This document shows, piece by piece, positions 36,254 to 49,283 of a stretch of 64,000 nucleotides of DNA (the stretch's first letter is position 1; each line of letters begins with the position of its first letter). The stretch comes from Pyrenochaeta sp. MPI-SDFR-AT-0127 (lineage: Eukaryota; Ascomycota; Dothideomycetes; Pleosporales; Cucurbitariaceae): positions 558,001-622,000 of the forward strand of contig JAGTJM010000015.1 of assembly GCA_020747015.1 (NCBI GenBank), read 5' to 3'. The notes under the pieces were generated by a model. It was not told where the DNA came from, did no database searches, and was given only the letters and a program-made list of their open reading frames with translations. Made by a program: the position numbers and the translations under genes.

Positions 36254-39200
36254 CTTCACATAGTGGTTTAAAAGGTTGGCCTTGAATCGAAGCGGTGTTG
36301 AAGGAGTGAGAGGTATCCTGCCCTGGGTCACGGTGGTGAAGTGGGCGGCACGCCTCCAACACGCAATGCGCTTGCAACTATGCGGTTGCACGGTGTGTTG
36401 AAGAGAACCCGAATGAGTGGAAATGGCGACAGTCGAAAAGAGGAGGATGGGAACCGGAATGAGGGAGGAAGCATCCAGTGCACGGGCTGGCGAGGATCGA
36501 TGGCTTTGTAAAGCCCTATGGAGGGACTGCCTCGAACAGTCTGATGGTGTGGATCCCAGCCCCAGGGTAGGAGATGAGGCCTTCCTTGTAAGGAATTGGT
36601 GGAACAACCGTCTAAGCCCCCCGGTCTTGTCGCACTAATCGAGCTTGCACCGTCCGAGATCCTGGGGAAACTCGTGGGATGCTAGCCCAAACGGGCCATG
36701 GCTCATGAATACCCAGGATTCTGGCTTACGCGGTACGATACCCACGATCGTTTACCGTTGGCGCAAGAAGCAAGGAAGCGGCCCGGGCTGCGTTCTAAAT
36801 CCTCCTCCGCCGGCGCACAGTTTGACAGGTGCGACACCTGCCAGGGAACGTTATTTTCGTTGCAGACCGTCTTCAAACGTCACAGATTCGACCAGCGCGT
36901 GCCCGCAACATGTGAACGGGGCTCGCAGCCAGACCGCGCGGAGAAGACGACAAGGTCTTTTCGCCAGCCTTATTGTCGTACAGTACTGGCGGAGAATCTA
37001 CGGGCGATGGCGGCCTCGTGCTCTCTTTTAGACACGGCCTAGAGGCGGGGCCGAAATTAAATTGACGTTGGTACGGCGTCTCTGCCATTGCGCCGAGCTG
37101 ATGGTGTGAGGAGAAAGTCAAGGAAGAACGCAGTTGCCCCGTCCGATGACGGCGGTCATCCCCGGAGCGCAAGTTGCGTCTTCAGATGCTTGTGGCACAC
37201 TGGTGAGCACAGGAGAGCACGAGGCTACCGACTGTGGTTTCACCTTTGATTTGCCACGTCGTGCAAGCCCACGCCCTGGGCCCCCGAAACGAGCAGAGTT
37301 CCAGGTATCCCCGGTATGAACGTCATCGAGTCTTGCCACGAGGCAACTCTATTCTCGCGGGAACGATAAGCTATCTAGATCCGGCATGTTTATCATGCGT
37401 ACCAAAGTAGCTGTGAATCATATAGGACACAGCGCATGTGTGCAGACACAACAACGTCCAAGCGCCACCAAGAGCTACTCTAATTGAGAGAAGATTTTCA
37501 AAGCAGAAACAGAAAGGACACGGATCCACGTTCTCAAACCATTCAAAGCACTAGGTGTTGTAGTAGCAGGACCGTGGACGAAGTGGGGAATTGAACGGCC
37601 GTTTGACTTCTTGTGTACGGTGTCGAGGTTCGCTGCTGCGCACATGGCAGCAACACATAGGCACCCATGAACGGAGGCAGGACGAGGAGCACTCTGACTC
37701 TTCTTCGGCCATTCTCATCATCCTTTCCGAGGCCTCTTCTAACGTTTCGCGGTGACGAGTTTTCAGCTTTGTCGCTAAACACTTTCGCATAATGCTGGGT
37801 TTGTTTACGCGGCCTTGGGGAGGCGGCCTTGGAGAAGCTGCCTTGGGGCTGCTCTCCAATCCTATCAACCGCCCAGCTCTTTTTCATATTACCATCCGAT
37901 ACTTCTAATTCAATTCCGTGGTGTGACCCTGCATCTGTTGCTGGTGTCAATGCGACTGTTTCCGATTGTCGCGACAGTGGCTCCGAAGTGCTTCAAGCCA
38001 GCGTCTCCAGCATACTTCCCCCTCCGTTGGGGTAAGCCATCTGTCCGGCCAGCCCGTATTGAGATGGACAGAGCCGAGTTTCAAGTCCCCTTTGCAGTTA
38101 CAGCCGTATACGTGTGAACCGCAGAACAAAATTTGTGGAAGCTACTTCTCATACGGAGGGAGCGAGTAATGAGTAATATCGAGTTGATATGTGGCGAAGT
38201 ATTAAGAAGCGCATGTCGCGACAGCACTTATTGCAAGATCGATCACATGGGTTTTGCTGTTATAACTTACATGTGTGGGTGGTTGGGATGAATCAGGGAA
38301 GAGATCATGAAGTGTAACAGCGCAATGCTAGATGTCATTAAGGTCTGATTACATGGGCATATACAGTAAATCTCGAATTCTTCTTTGGCTCTTTCAAATA
38401 CATCGCGTGGCACGTGTGGCCTTGCTGATGCCTATTCGACCTTTGTTCTTGGGTTTGAACGCTTAGTCTTCGGGACTGCTCCTGCTCCTTGGATTCTACA
38501 GTCATCACTTCATACAAATACAATATAATCTGCCGTCCCGGGCACACATCTTCCAGACTAAATCCATGGCGTCGAACAGTTTACTCCCAGGGACAACTAC
38601 TCCCATCCGGAATACGAAGCCAGAATCAAACGGTAGAAAGGCATAAGAGAGAAACGAACAGTGCTCGCTTGCAATTCACGGATGCATGTTTTGGAAGAAA
38701 TTTCCTGAAGGAATTAGCTGGTATCTCCGACCTGTTTTGCTGAGAAATTAGCAAAGTGAGTCGAGGATCCATACGCACGGTGCATGTCATCTCCACCCTT
38801 TACAACCGATGAGCTGAGAGATGTGATCTGGAAACGGCCCGGTAACATGGAAACGAGCGCTATTGTTAATGTTCTAGACTTAGACTTGCCACCGCTCCCT
38901 TCGATCGTTCGAAAACAAGGCGCAAATACGAGAATGTGCAAATTCCATCACACCCATCGAGAGCTGCAATAACGTCGCGGCTCGGCTTGACCGTGACCGC
39001 GTCCGCTGTGGCCACAGTCCGATCCAGAAATTGTTATGCATGTGCTCTGCTGTGACATCACATGTGTAATTTTGCAAACATCCACCCTGGCTCAGAAGTT
39101 GCCTGCACTAATCCCGCGTGGATCCATTGATGTTTCAATGGTCCACGAATCACGCGACAGTATTTGCTGCTACTTGACATCCACCTCTTTCGTATTACCC

Positions 39201-41417
39201 AAGGCCATCTCCCATGTCATTTCATCCTTGCATCACATACATGCACCCTTTCGTGCACCATACAACATAAGATTTGACATGCCCGCGTGGATTTTCCTTG
39301 ACCTATTGTGGACTTCTCAGTGCCCACGTCGCCCCAACATCGTCTGCTCAAGTATCACCGAGTACAAAGGCTTGAAAATACCACTGATCTGCCCTTGTCG
39401 AGCAACCCCAGAGGCGACAGATGCCCAATGCTCGAGCATACTAGCAGCTTGCTACTCCCTATAAACGCTAAACGAATAGCCCAGCTCGAGACCCCTACGC
39501 TGGTCTCATCGGACTAAATTTCAAGCTCTTTCGTCTCATATACTGACCATGACCTTTACTAGATAAGACTGTGTACAGCCTCGAAACGAAGCTGATTCCC
39601 GTCAAATCTCGCCGATGCCCAAGAAGATCAAAAGTAGCAATAACTGAGCACTGTGGCACCTTGAAACTGGCAACGACCGTGGTTTAAAAATCGCCAGTAG
39701 AGATCAGGAACAGTTGGAGAAAGGATCAGATAACGCAGGCAACACGATAGAGCTTAACAGAACGAAGGCCAACAGTATATCTACGCCTCTACCTGAACTG
39801 GCATGAGAATGTGACAAGCATTTCCCCGTTCCAAAGGTGTTCAAATAAGGGCCAGAAAGAAAGACGACTGGTGGTCAACAGAGGCGAACCAATCAAAAGC
39901 GGGCCAGCGTTTATGGACCTCTAATGGTTTTTAAGCTTCTTTCGTGAGACGATACACAGATTTCGACACTACTGCACGTACCTGCGGGTAAGGCACGAAT
40001 TCAAACGTCTTCGTCCGGATCGGACCGATCTCCACTCTTTTCCTACCTGTACCTGAGTAGTATCCTTAGATGATCCACCGTTACGAGACAGTTTTATCAT
40101 TGCCTCATCTTGATGTACGGTATGCGTTCTCTTTCAGCCCTTCATCGAAACAAGTTCGACCCTCACATTACATGTAAAGTATGGGGGGTTATCTCGCGAG
40201 CTGGAAACCGTTCCATTGGCCCGCGACCTTTGCGATTCTCGGTCCAAACGGCACGGAATCTGTGAACCATGGTACGATCATAGGCAATCCTACCTCGCTT
40301 TCCGAGGATATATATACTTCCCATCGCTTCGCGAAAGTCCACATGGATGTGGCGCTGCTAGCGCTACAATCTCAAAGCCCGAGTACGCGGTATGCGAAAG
40401 AGTTATCCACAACCGCCTCACATCTTGGGCCGAAGAGGACACTACACTGCCCAACAAAAAGCCCTCCTCAACACTATTAAATGTCTCCTGACCTTCCCCA
40501 CATTCGGTAATCAGCAGTCCTTGGAAACGCCATGGGACATTCGACGAACCATGCACACGGGTTCTGGCATCGCGCCACATCCGCTCAATCGCCAGACCTT
40601 CCCCTCCCAATGACCATGTTTGTACTAATTTAGTTTCAGCAGAGCGCATTCCTGCGGCCCACATCGCTCGGGCTCACAATGACTCGACCCACTCATCTGG
40701 ATAGCCGTGCAGAGGCTCGGCTCGATCCCGGGACCACGTAAGTCACGCAACGGGGGTCGATAGCTCCGAAAACACGCAAAGAAAGAGGCCACAGGGGCTA
40801 TATGAGAGTATGGGGCAGTTCCAGAAACGCATAGGTGGATTTGGATACGAATCCGACCATACTCAGCGAACACTAGTTTCAAAGTTCGATGTAGCGCGCA
40901 AATTCTAAAGGGGGTAGATGACACTCCAAAATTGCGGCCTGCCCTTCGCAACACGGAGGCAAGAGAGATAGAGTGGAACAAGAAGGCCAAGACAGAAGAA
41001 AAAGGCGTGGACGCATACGTAATGCTATTACCATCATTTTCGGATGAGGCAGAAGGCTATCACAGCTTTAATCACGCGCGTTGAATCCTGCCTCGTCGCA
41101 TTAAACCATTCATCTACACATGTTCGGGAGGATTGAACGATCCCGAGCACATTCATACACGTTGACATGTCATCGTCAGAATAATTCCGACTGTAAGCCG
41201 CTGGTGAATTTTGATGCCATTGTTTCCTCGATATAGGAACTGTCGACTCTCTGGATTATCCGCAGTGTGCTCTCGTTCCTGCACAAAACCACCAACTACA
41301 TGTTGTGATTCACTTTTTTCGAATGTCTCATTCTGATGACTATGAACAGCTTCCACCTTCCACACTCGTCTTCCAATATTGCTGTCCGGACATTCATGTC
41401 GTTCTCTTACCATGAGA
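36254..41417. other. Gene-poor 5.2 kb stretch
   Basis: Includes the promoter of the rhodopsin-domain gene and the 3' flank of the coiled-coil gene. No frame on either strand resembles a known protein. Candidates such as the minus-strand frames at 37543-37950 overlap each other in different registers. A three-copy imperfect 14-bp tandem repeat lies at 37811-37852. No transposon ends, tRNA or low-complexity coding segments were recognised. Confidence 0.5.
37811..37852. repeat. Three-copy 14-bp imperfect tandem repeat
   Basis: GGCCTTGGGGAGGC, GGCCTTGGAGAAGC and TGCCTTGGGGCTGC follow one another without spacer. Each copy differs from the first at two to four positions. I see no associated gene. 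Confidence 0.8.
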
Positions 41418-43416
41418 CTAACCACCGACGGTGGACAAGAGAGATTCGTACTTGTCCTTCCAATAAGCAGCGTCAGCAACTGCGTTCACGCTGTTAGATT
41501 GCAGGGCTTGTACAGCATGCAGTTCAAGCTTGAGATTCTTGATAAGTCCGTCTTTATTGAGTGCATCTTTGCGGTACTGTTCGGCTTGCTTGTAAAGAGG
41601 AAGCATCGCCTTGTATTCGTCGTAGGAGAGCTGTGAGTGTGTCAGCCTCAGCTTGTAATGCATAGGAAAGCGGGTTATGGCAAACCTGGGCTAAATGGGT
41701 CCATTCCTGCAGAGATGCCTCAAGTTCGGTCTTTTTCTCTTCAAGGCCACTGATTTTCTCCTCGAAGGCTTTCTTCTCTCCTTCAGAAAGAAAAGAGGTC
41801 GCAAGCGATGAACTCTTAGCCTTGAATTCGTTGAGAGTAGCCTTGAGATTCAAATTCTCGTTCTTGAGGGTGGAGAGATTTTCAAGTGCCTCTTTGTCCT
41901 CGGCTTGCTTCGAGTGAATCTCGTTCTTCTCAATCTCCAAGTTTTTGATCACCTCGTTCAATTTGTCCACTTTCTCGGATAGAGCTATGAGTTCTGTTTT
42001 GGCTCGATTGCTATCATCCTTAGCCTCATGGAACTGACTGGTAAGACTGTTTGCTTGTTTTAGAAGGTCCGAATTCGCATTAAGGAGTTCGGTGTTCTGC
42101 TTCTGAAGCTCTGAAGTTTTAGCGAGCCGCTGCTTCATGTCCGCAATTTCGCCTTGGAAGCGAGCTACGTCACTCAAGAGGGCATGAACCTTTTTGGTCT
42201 GCTCATTGAGTGTCTATTAACATTGTTAAATCGAAACGTTGAAATGACCTAGAATTTGACATACTGTGAAGGCCTTCGCATGCTCGAGAGATTGTATCTT
42301 GTATTTCTCGTTGATCGACTTGTTCTCCAGCTTCACTTTGTCAGCCTCCAGTCTGGCAATATTTTCGCCCCCTCTTAATGCTCCGATTTCGACGCTAAGG
42401 CTCGTGGTTTTTTTGGTCTCCTTCGCAAGTGCATCGGACTTCGCCTTGAGCTCTGCCGTGAAACGATCTTCAATGTGCTGCTCGGCAGTCTTCATTTTCT
42501 CTTGGAGAGTATCGAGCGTCTTGCGGAGAGTATTGCTCTCCATGACAAGCTGCCCATTCGTATTTAGAAGCGTCTCGAGCTCCTTTTGTAAGGAATCAGC
42601 CTTGTGAAGGTTTTCGACCTTGATTGCCTTTTCTTTCTCCAACAAGCGCTTGTACTTGTCGATCTCTGTACGGAAATTACCCTTTTCGAGCGTGAGACGT
42701 GATACTCGTTCTTGGAGATCTTCGAGTTCTTTGATCTTCGCAGCAGTCTGCTCCTTGTAAAATTGAAAGGCTTCTTGGTGCTCGAGGATGAGGTTGTGCT
42801 GGATGTTCACCTTCTTGTGCTGAATGTTCAATTCTTGTTGCGTTTCGCGGATCGTTTCATGCATCATAGAGGTGTGGTACAGACCCAAGTTGTTCCTCTG
42901 CTTCTCCAGAAAATTAGGCAGCGCAACTTTGGCCTCGTTTGCTGCTACAAATAGCTGCTCAAGTTCAGCCCAGAGGTCATCCACAGCCTTCATATCCACT
43001 GTATTTTCCTCTTGCAACGACTCGCGGATTAGCTCAAGCAGGCGTCGCGTGTTGATTACGGCGCTAGACATAGTCCTAGAAAACTTTGAAGCATACTTGT
43101 CAACTTCCTCCTTCAGAGCATTGCCTTGGGTGACAGCGAAATCGGCGTCGGGATTCAAAGGCACTGTGGCGAGGGCGGTGCCAGTGGCTGTGACTGTGGC
43201 TGCAATCTGCTCTTTAGTAGCAATGGTATTGTCAGTTGCCGCTGTATATGGAGACAATATGGGAGGAATTGCGGCCAATGCAGTCTTTCCCTGGGTAGGG
43301 CTGGCATAGATGGAATGACCAAGGGCCTTCGGACCTGAATACAGTTGCGAAGGTGCCATCATTGAAGGTCGTATTGTGTCTGCGGTAGTGAGCACTGTTG
43401 TTTTACTTTGCGGCAT
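41418..43416 (-). CDS. Unrecognised long coiled-coil protein, 3 exons
   Basis: 630 residues from exons 43416-42265, 42213-41686 and 41630-41418, all in phase. Donors are GTATGT and GTTTGC. The first 110 residues are Thr/Ala/Pro-rich and non-helical. From about residue 120 (ALKEEVDKYASKFS) to the end the protein is almost entirely heptad-like Lys/Glu/Leu sequence, including ENLHKADSLQKELETLL and EKKTELEASLQEWTHLA, ending in a short SLLSTVGG tail. No motor, GTPase or membrane domain is visible, so a scaffold, tether or cytoskeletal role is only a guess. The frame extends 15 bases upstream to a GTG, but the ATG at 43416 (MPQSKTTVLTT) is the best start. I do not recognise the family. The two introns and consistent coiled-coil composition make the gene itself secure. 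Confidence 0.85.
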
Positions 43417-46400
43417 ATTGCCTGAACTCACACTGTGTACCTGTAAAGCTAGATACTGGGAAGGTAGAAGCCTCTATGGACTGCAATATATATGCCACAA
43501 GCAAGCACAGTCACACCTGTGGGGCAAGATCAGATCGATTGCGAGAGCTTGGGTAAGGGTGATCGGCTTACAGTTGCGACGTTGCTAAGTAAGATCACCG
43601 ATAATCGGGTACAGCTTGGACGTCCAGCTGAGTTGTTGACAAGGTGGTGGTGGTGTTTGTGGTTAAGAGACGCAGTGACGAAGGATGACAGGGCAAGGAC
43701 GGAGGCAAACGGCAGGTACTGTCCACCACCGAAGCATAAAAGCTTACAACCTAAGATGAATTTGACGAGATTTGTGCCTTGTAGGACAATGTGATGGTGA
43801 AGGGAAGCTTGGAAACCGAAGAAGCTATAACATCACCATCACTTATTTGGGAAGTCACGTACGAGCAAGTTTCACCCTCACCAACGCCAGCATACCAACT
43901 GTGCATAGACCTAGGAGCGCCGGGTGAGGGTGACTTGTACTGTCTACATAATAGTACCTGCAAATCCAGTGTCTTACCCACACGAAATGGTAAGAGTCGA
44001 GTAAGTAACAGAGCATCAGTCTCAGACTAGGCCCCAAGATCGAACAAGATGCAGAAAAGTGGACGCATAGAGATTTCGCGACTGATTAACATTGATGTGG
44101 AGCGAAGACGTTAGATATCAACTAGAGCGTACCCAAAGAAAACAAAACGAACTCTGAACTCGATTGAATGGAACAAGAAGTTGCTTGAAAAGAACGAAGT
44201 TGGTTGATTCACACAGCCGAAAGAGGGCCACTTGGATGCACGGGAGACGAGGGATAACTTTCATCAGGAAACAACGAACAGGTCGATTGTAGTATCACGC
44301 CACAGTGCGCAAGTCGGATTCATATGACAATCAACAAATGCTAGAAATACGTTCCGCCAAGAAACTGGTTGAAGTAGTCACGGGAACGAGGTGGACGAGG
44401 TTTGACATCGAGAATGACTATTGATTACTGCCGTGTTCCATGTTGATGAGATGCCGGCTTACCCTCATCCCGGACAATTGTGGTAGCTTCGAGGGCATGG
44501 CTTAAGAATCTCGACGAATCGCAAGTACCGGAGCGCTATGGAACAAAAACAAGTCCATAAACGAGGTATCAGGACGGGAGAGACAGGGGTTGAGAAGAGG
44601 GGTTGAGGAGCGAAAAAGCAAGCGTGAGCGCCGCCTGTCAAACCAGGAAGACGGGTCAGAAGCCCATTCGACAAGGTTTAGTGCATTCCCACAGCGGTCT
44701 TGGCGTGAATGTCCCACGTCGGGCGCATGTCCGTCGCGAAAGGTGTTCTAAAGTAGCAACACACTGGTACAGATTTAGACGGGGCTTAAATGAGATCTAG
44801 CCGCAGAGGCTGTGGCTTCCCGAGCGTGAATCAATCGGAAGGCAGATGGAAATGGCCCGGGGGGGAGAATGCTCCGATAAATAGGCTGATGGGTTCGATG
44901 ATGACGCTCGTGGAGCGATTTTTATTTCCTTGGGAAGCGGACCATGATCGTGCGCCGCTATGCTATGTAAGAACGTGGTTGAAGCGGTGGATTCAGGCCG
45001 ACCCTGGTGACACCGGCCCTTTTTAGCCAGCGAACATGGGTAAACCTGAACGCTCGGCTCCAATGGATCATTGACATGCCCTTGCAAGACAGGGAATGGG
45101 ACTGTTCAGATAAGCAGGGCGAGGCAGGATGAGGCAGAGCTTGAGAAGAAGATGCAGCCGAATTCCGCAGGCCAGCCAGCTAGCTGAGATGAGGAGGCTT
45201 GGATAGCCGTCTGTGGGATGTAGACGGACCAAGCACAAAAGGCATGGTTCGCGGGAAGAGCCGAACGAGTACCTGATGAAGTCTGAAACACGGCAGGAGA
45301 GAAGTGACGGCCGTAGCTCAGCATGGACTGCCGATGTGTGGCGGCAGCGGTGCTAGTTTGTTCCTTTTGGTGAAGAGGACGGCGCCGGCCAAAGCCTTGC
45401 AACGCAGAGCACGACCGGCAGAAACGGCTTGTGATGTTGTACTCGCCTGGCTGCAATGACTACAGCAGACAATATCGGTTGAAGGCGTCACGAGCTAGGT
45501 TGGGTGTTGGGCCAGTGATACCGTGAGGCTGATGCAGGGGAAGCGCAAGGAGGCCCGGCGAAAGTGGGCTGCCGTCGCATTGAAACATCACTAAAAAATC
45601 CAAATCCTCTGCTTCGGATGCCGCCACTACGCAAGAAGAAGGAATGCAGGCCGGGGGCTGGGAGCGAATTGAAGGGCACAGCGTAGCGTGTCTTTGTCTT
45701 TTTTTCTCGTGCGGTAGCCGGAAGCGACCATGGCCCCGCCGCGCTTGACCCCCCATCCCCTCGTGTCTCGTGGGATTTCCTTTGGCACGTTTGTTGCAAA
45801 TCATGGGCGAGCAGAGACTGACATCCAGACGCGGAGGGCTGCACGCTGGAGGCTGCGGTGTTGCGCGAGACAGGCTCTAGTCTACGCCGGTGTAATATCC
45901 AGCCTGCCGCTCCATCGGGCACACACAGCTCTCGCCTGCAGCGCTGCAAGGTGAGCATTGACTTGCCCGCGAACGGGTGGCTGTCCCCAGCAGCACATCA
46001 GGGATTGCTCGGCAGAGCCCATATTTTGCGGTCCTGCCCGTTTTTCTGCGCTGGTGGTGAATGTTGCTTCTTCTTCTTCTGCTTCTGTGTCTTCCCGTCT
46101 AGCTCCTCTCGCTTTCGACTACGCCTTCCGCCACGGCCACCCTGTGCTCGCTTCTTGGATGCCTGTTCGGGCTCCCGCTCCATCGATCCCCTAGCTGCCA
46201 GACGCCCAGCACACCAATAAAAGAGGCTCCCGGCGCCCGTTCCGCACTGCACCCCTCCACCGCCTGGTAGCGTCGCCCGTCCTTCATCTAATACGCGAGT
46301 CTGGCTCATACAGACCCCGACGGACATCCAGACAGGGCTTTGACCGCAGGCCTGGTGCTGCAAGCTTGTTTTGTACTTGGCTGCCAACTGCGACTTCCCT

Positions 46401-46464
46401 TGACTCCATCGCACCTGCCAGCCCCTCCACCCGGATCCAAACTCGATATATGGCACCGGCAATC
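43417..46464. other. Divergent 3 kb intergenic region
   Basis: Shared upstream region of the coiled-coil gene (-) and the G-alpha gene (+). Overlapping short frames on both strands resemble nothing known. The last 500 bases before the G-alpha start are C- and CT-rich, with a TTCTTC run near 46068-46085, consistent with a leader. No gene is seen. Confidence 0.5.
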
Positions 46465-47743
46465 ATGTGCTTTGGCAGAAAACCCGCAGACCCGGAGTCG
46501 AAGAGAAATGAGGACATCGAGAAGAACCTGCGCACCGACAGGAAGCGGGCGGAGCGCGAGGTCAAGCTCCTGCTGCTCGGTATGCTCCCCCATGGAACAA
46601 GCACTCCCTCCCCTCGGACAGCTTGGCTGACACGAGTCTACAGGTGCCGGCGAGAGCGGCAAATCCACCGTCCTCAAGCAGATGCGAATCATCAACGCTG
46701 GCGGCTTCGGCAAACCAGAACGCAAGACATGGCGAGCCACCATATTCAACAACCTGGTCTCGGCCTTCCAGACAATCTACTCGGCCATGCAGGAGGACGA
46801 CACGGATTTTGAGGATGAGGACAACATCGTATGTCGCCCAAGCTAACTTGCATTATGCCCGTTTGCTGACCGTGCTCTCCAGCGGTACTCTGAGTTGGTG
46901 AACGCCGCGCCTGATATTGGCACCGAGGAGCCCATGCCCGAAGAGTTCCTCACTGCCTTCAATTGCTTGTGGGCAGACAAGGGCGTGCAGTTGACAATAC
47001 TGAAGGGCAATCAGTATGCCCTGCACGACAACTTGAGCTAGTAGGTGCTCTGCAACGCGCTATTGTGCCCAGTACTGACAGCTTCAGCTTCTTCCAGGAC
47101 ATTGATCGCCTGTTCGCAAAGGACTTCCTCCCGACTGATCAAGACATCCTGCGCACACGATTACGGACCACCGGCATATCAGAGACTATCTTCGAGCTGG
47201 GTAATCTGACTTACAAGATGGTCGATGTTGGTGGTCAGAGGTCAGAACGAAAGAAGTGGATTCACGTCTTCGACAATGTGCAGGTGGTGCTGTTCCTTGT
47301 AGCCATCAGTGGCTACGACCATGTCCTGGTGGAAGACAGGAATGGGGTGGGTATTTTCTCCGCAGCCTACGGCTCGATTGGCTAATCTTTACTAGAACCA
47401 AATGCACGAAGCCTTGATGCTCTTCGAATCGATATCGAATTCCAAGTACTTTGAAAAATCCGCTCTCATCCTCTTCCTCAACAAAATCGATCTCTTCCGA
47501 GAAAAGATAGCAGGAGGTATGAGCCCAATCAGCAAGGTCTTCCCGGACTACATCGGGCAGCCTACGGATATTGAGGCTGGCATGGAATTCTTCGCAAACA
47601 AGTTTCGCAACCTAGTACGGCAGCCAAAGAAGGAAGTCTACGTCCACTACACAAACGCGACAGACACGGATTTGCTCAAGAAAACGATGGCATCGGTACA
47701 AGACATGATTGTCCAACGCAACCTAAACGCTCTTATTTTGTGA
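46465..47743 (+). CDS. Heterotrimeric G protein alpha subunit, fungal group II (GNA-2/GanA-like), 5 exons
   Basis: A GTP-binding alpha subunit that relays signals from seven-helix receptors at the plasma membrane. Exons are 46465-46579, 46644-46828, 46883-47040, 47088-47346 and 47396-47743, in phase, giving 354 residues, the usual G-alpha length. The P-loop GAGESGKST is at 39-47 and the switch I arginine is Arg179 in LRTTG. DVGGQ is at 199-203 with the catalytic Gln203, NKID is near 268-271, and TNATDT (in place of TCATDT) lies near 326. The N-terminus MCFGRK has Cys at position 2 and no Gly2, so N-myristoylation is not possible but palmitoylation is. The C-terminus NLNALIL lacks the Cys that pertussis toxin modifies. 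These ends, and the REVKLLLLGAGES context, point to group II rather than group I or III. A rhodopsin-domain receptor candidate lies 10 kb away, but pairing is speculative. Confidence 0.93.
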
Positions 47744-49283
47744 TTGCACAGAAAAGATCGCCCGCTTTGAGGCATTTAATTCCCCGGCCAGTGTCGGACG
47801 TCACATCCAAAGGCCTATTCGCCCTATCCAGGCCAAAAGCCTGCGTCTGTCCACGAAAGAAACGTCGCAAGAAATCCCGGCGAATTTTGGCACCGCGATT
47901 GGTGTATGGCGAATTGGACGAGACGACCTGCACGGCCCATTTTCCTATTATACCCTCGAATTTCAGGATTTTCACTTCTGCTTCGCCGTTGTTTCATGAC
48001 GATTTTACGACATAATTTGGAAGTCTGCAAGAGCAAGTCGATCCGCTTTGGTAGATTGGTATTTGCTAAGTCAGAAGCATCATGCATGGCTGCAAGCAGT
48101 CAGGTGCTGTAAGAGACGGATGATTCGCAAGACAACATCTCCTTGTTCAAAATGCATTCAACTTTGTCAAACTCTAGGCATTTGCGGGTAGTAGGCGGCT
48201 CAAGTCCTTTTACTGTATATCTCAGAGCTCTGTGGCTCCAAGGCGTACGAACAGATAGCAGGGGTATGACAGTATATTGCATCATATTACACCGCGTCGG
48301 GGTGCCAAATAGGCCATTTGACCGAAGCTGCAATACTACACAACATCTATCGCATGATTTTGTCTGTGCGCAGCTTTCTCCTTACTGGTGCAGGACCTGC
48401 CCTTTCTCACTAATCCAATTGTTCTGCTGAACAGACGAGGTGTAGAATGTCTCAGACCCCTATGGATTATCCCTTCTAATAGACTTTTGTCAACCTGCCA
48501 AATAGGGATACTCGAGATGTCAGATTAAGGAACATTTCAACATGCAGGATTGCGGCATAGCAAAGCGGCACCATTGACAGACTGCGGAAGTGCGGCAGGA
48601 GCCGAGCGTCTCCTCTCGACGGCTGAATGGTGGGATGATCCCTTGAGCTGCATACACGAAATACCGTAATTGAAAACCTGAGTTCCGAGAAAGGTGAGCG
48701 TGCCCCAAGGACAGTGTCAGTGACGTCGCTCGGTCAATCCTGCAGACATATTTGGAAGCGGGTCCAGAGATGCCGGGCGCTTGTGTGCTGTGCAGTTTAT
48801 TTTTGATCGAGTCTGCCTGTGTGGTGGTGACTGAAGAAGGCCTTGTGGTGAAAAGACATGCAAAGAGAACCATCGATCATGATGATGGTCGTGTATGCGT
48901 ATGGTCAGCCCACGCACAGGGGGCATGTGAATGTAGGAAGGCGGAGCTTGTGCATCAAGAGTCTCACGAGACTTGGGCATGCAATTCTCCGGAGGAGATG
49001 TCAATAAACTTGAAAAGATTTCGAGCGAAGGCGTACAGGTGAGAAGCATCTTCAAAGCTACAAATAGTTGGAAGACGAGTCGTAATTCATACACATGCTT
49101 TCAAGACGACATGGCGTCATCCGCAGTTGGGCGGTGTGCCTATCTCCAGCTGCCCCCGTGACAGCCGCTAGTGCATCGGGGAAACGTCGGGCCTGTGTGA
49201 CCTGCAGCAAGTCCTGATTGCCAGCCTTGAGCCGCATCCAACCTCGACGTCCAACTCACCACCCCCACCTCCCTCAGCTGGCC
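47744..49283. other. Intergenic, no supported gene
   Basis: 3' flank of the G-alpha gene and promoter of the mS38 gene. Short frames such as 48717-49094 on the minus strand show no recognisable protein features. Confidence 0.5.

Noticed and set aside
37543..37950. Two overlapping minus-strand frames, one with a Cys cluster that could suggest a small secreted protein
   Set aside because: There is no signal peptide, both frames span the 14-bp repeat, and neither has supporting splice or promoter signals.
40600..40760. tRNA-like stretch with GGCTCGATCCCGGG
   Set aside because: The B-box core GTTCGA is not present and no cloverleaf arms can be drawn.
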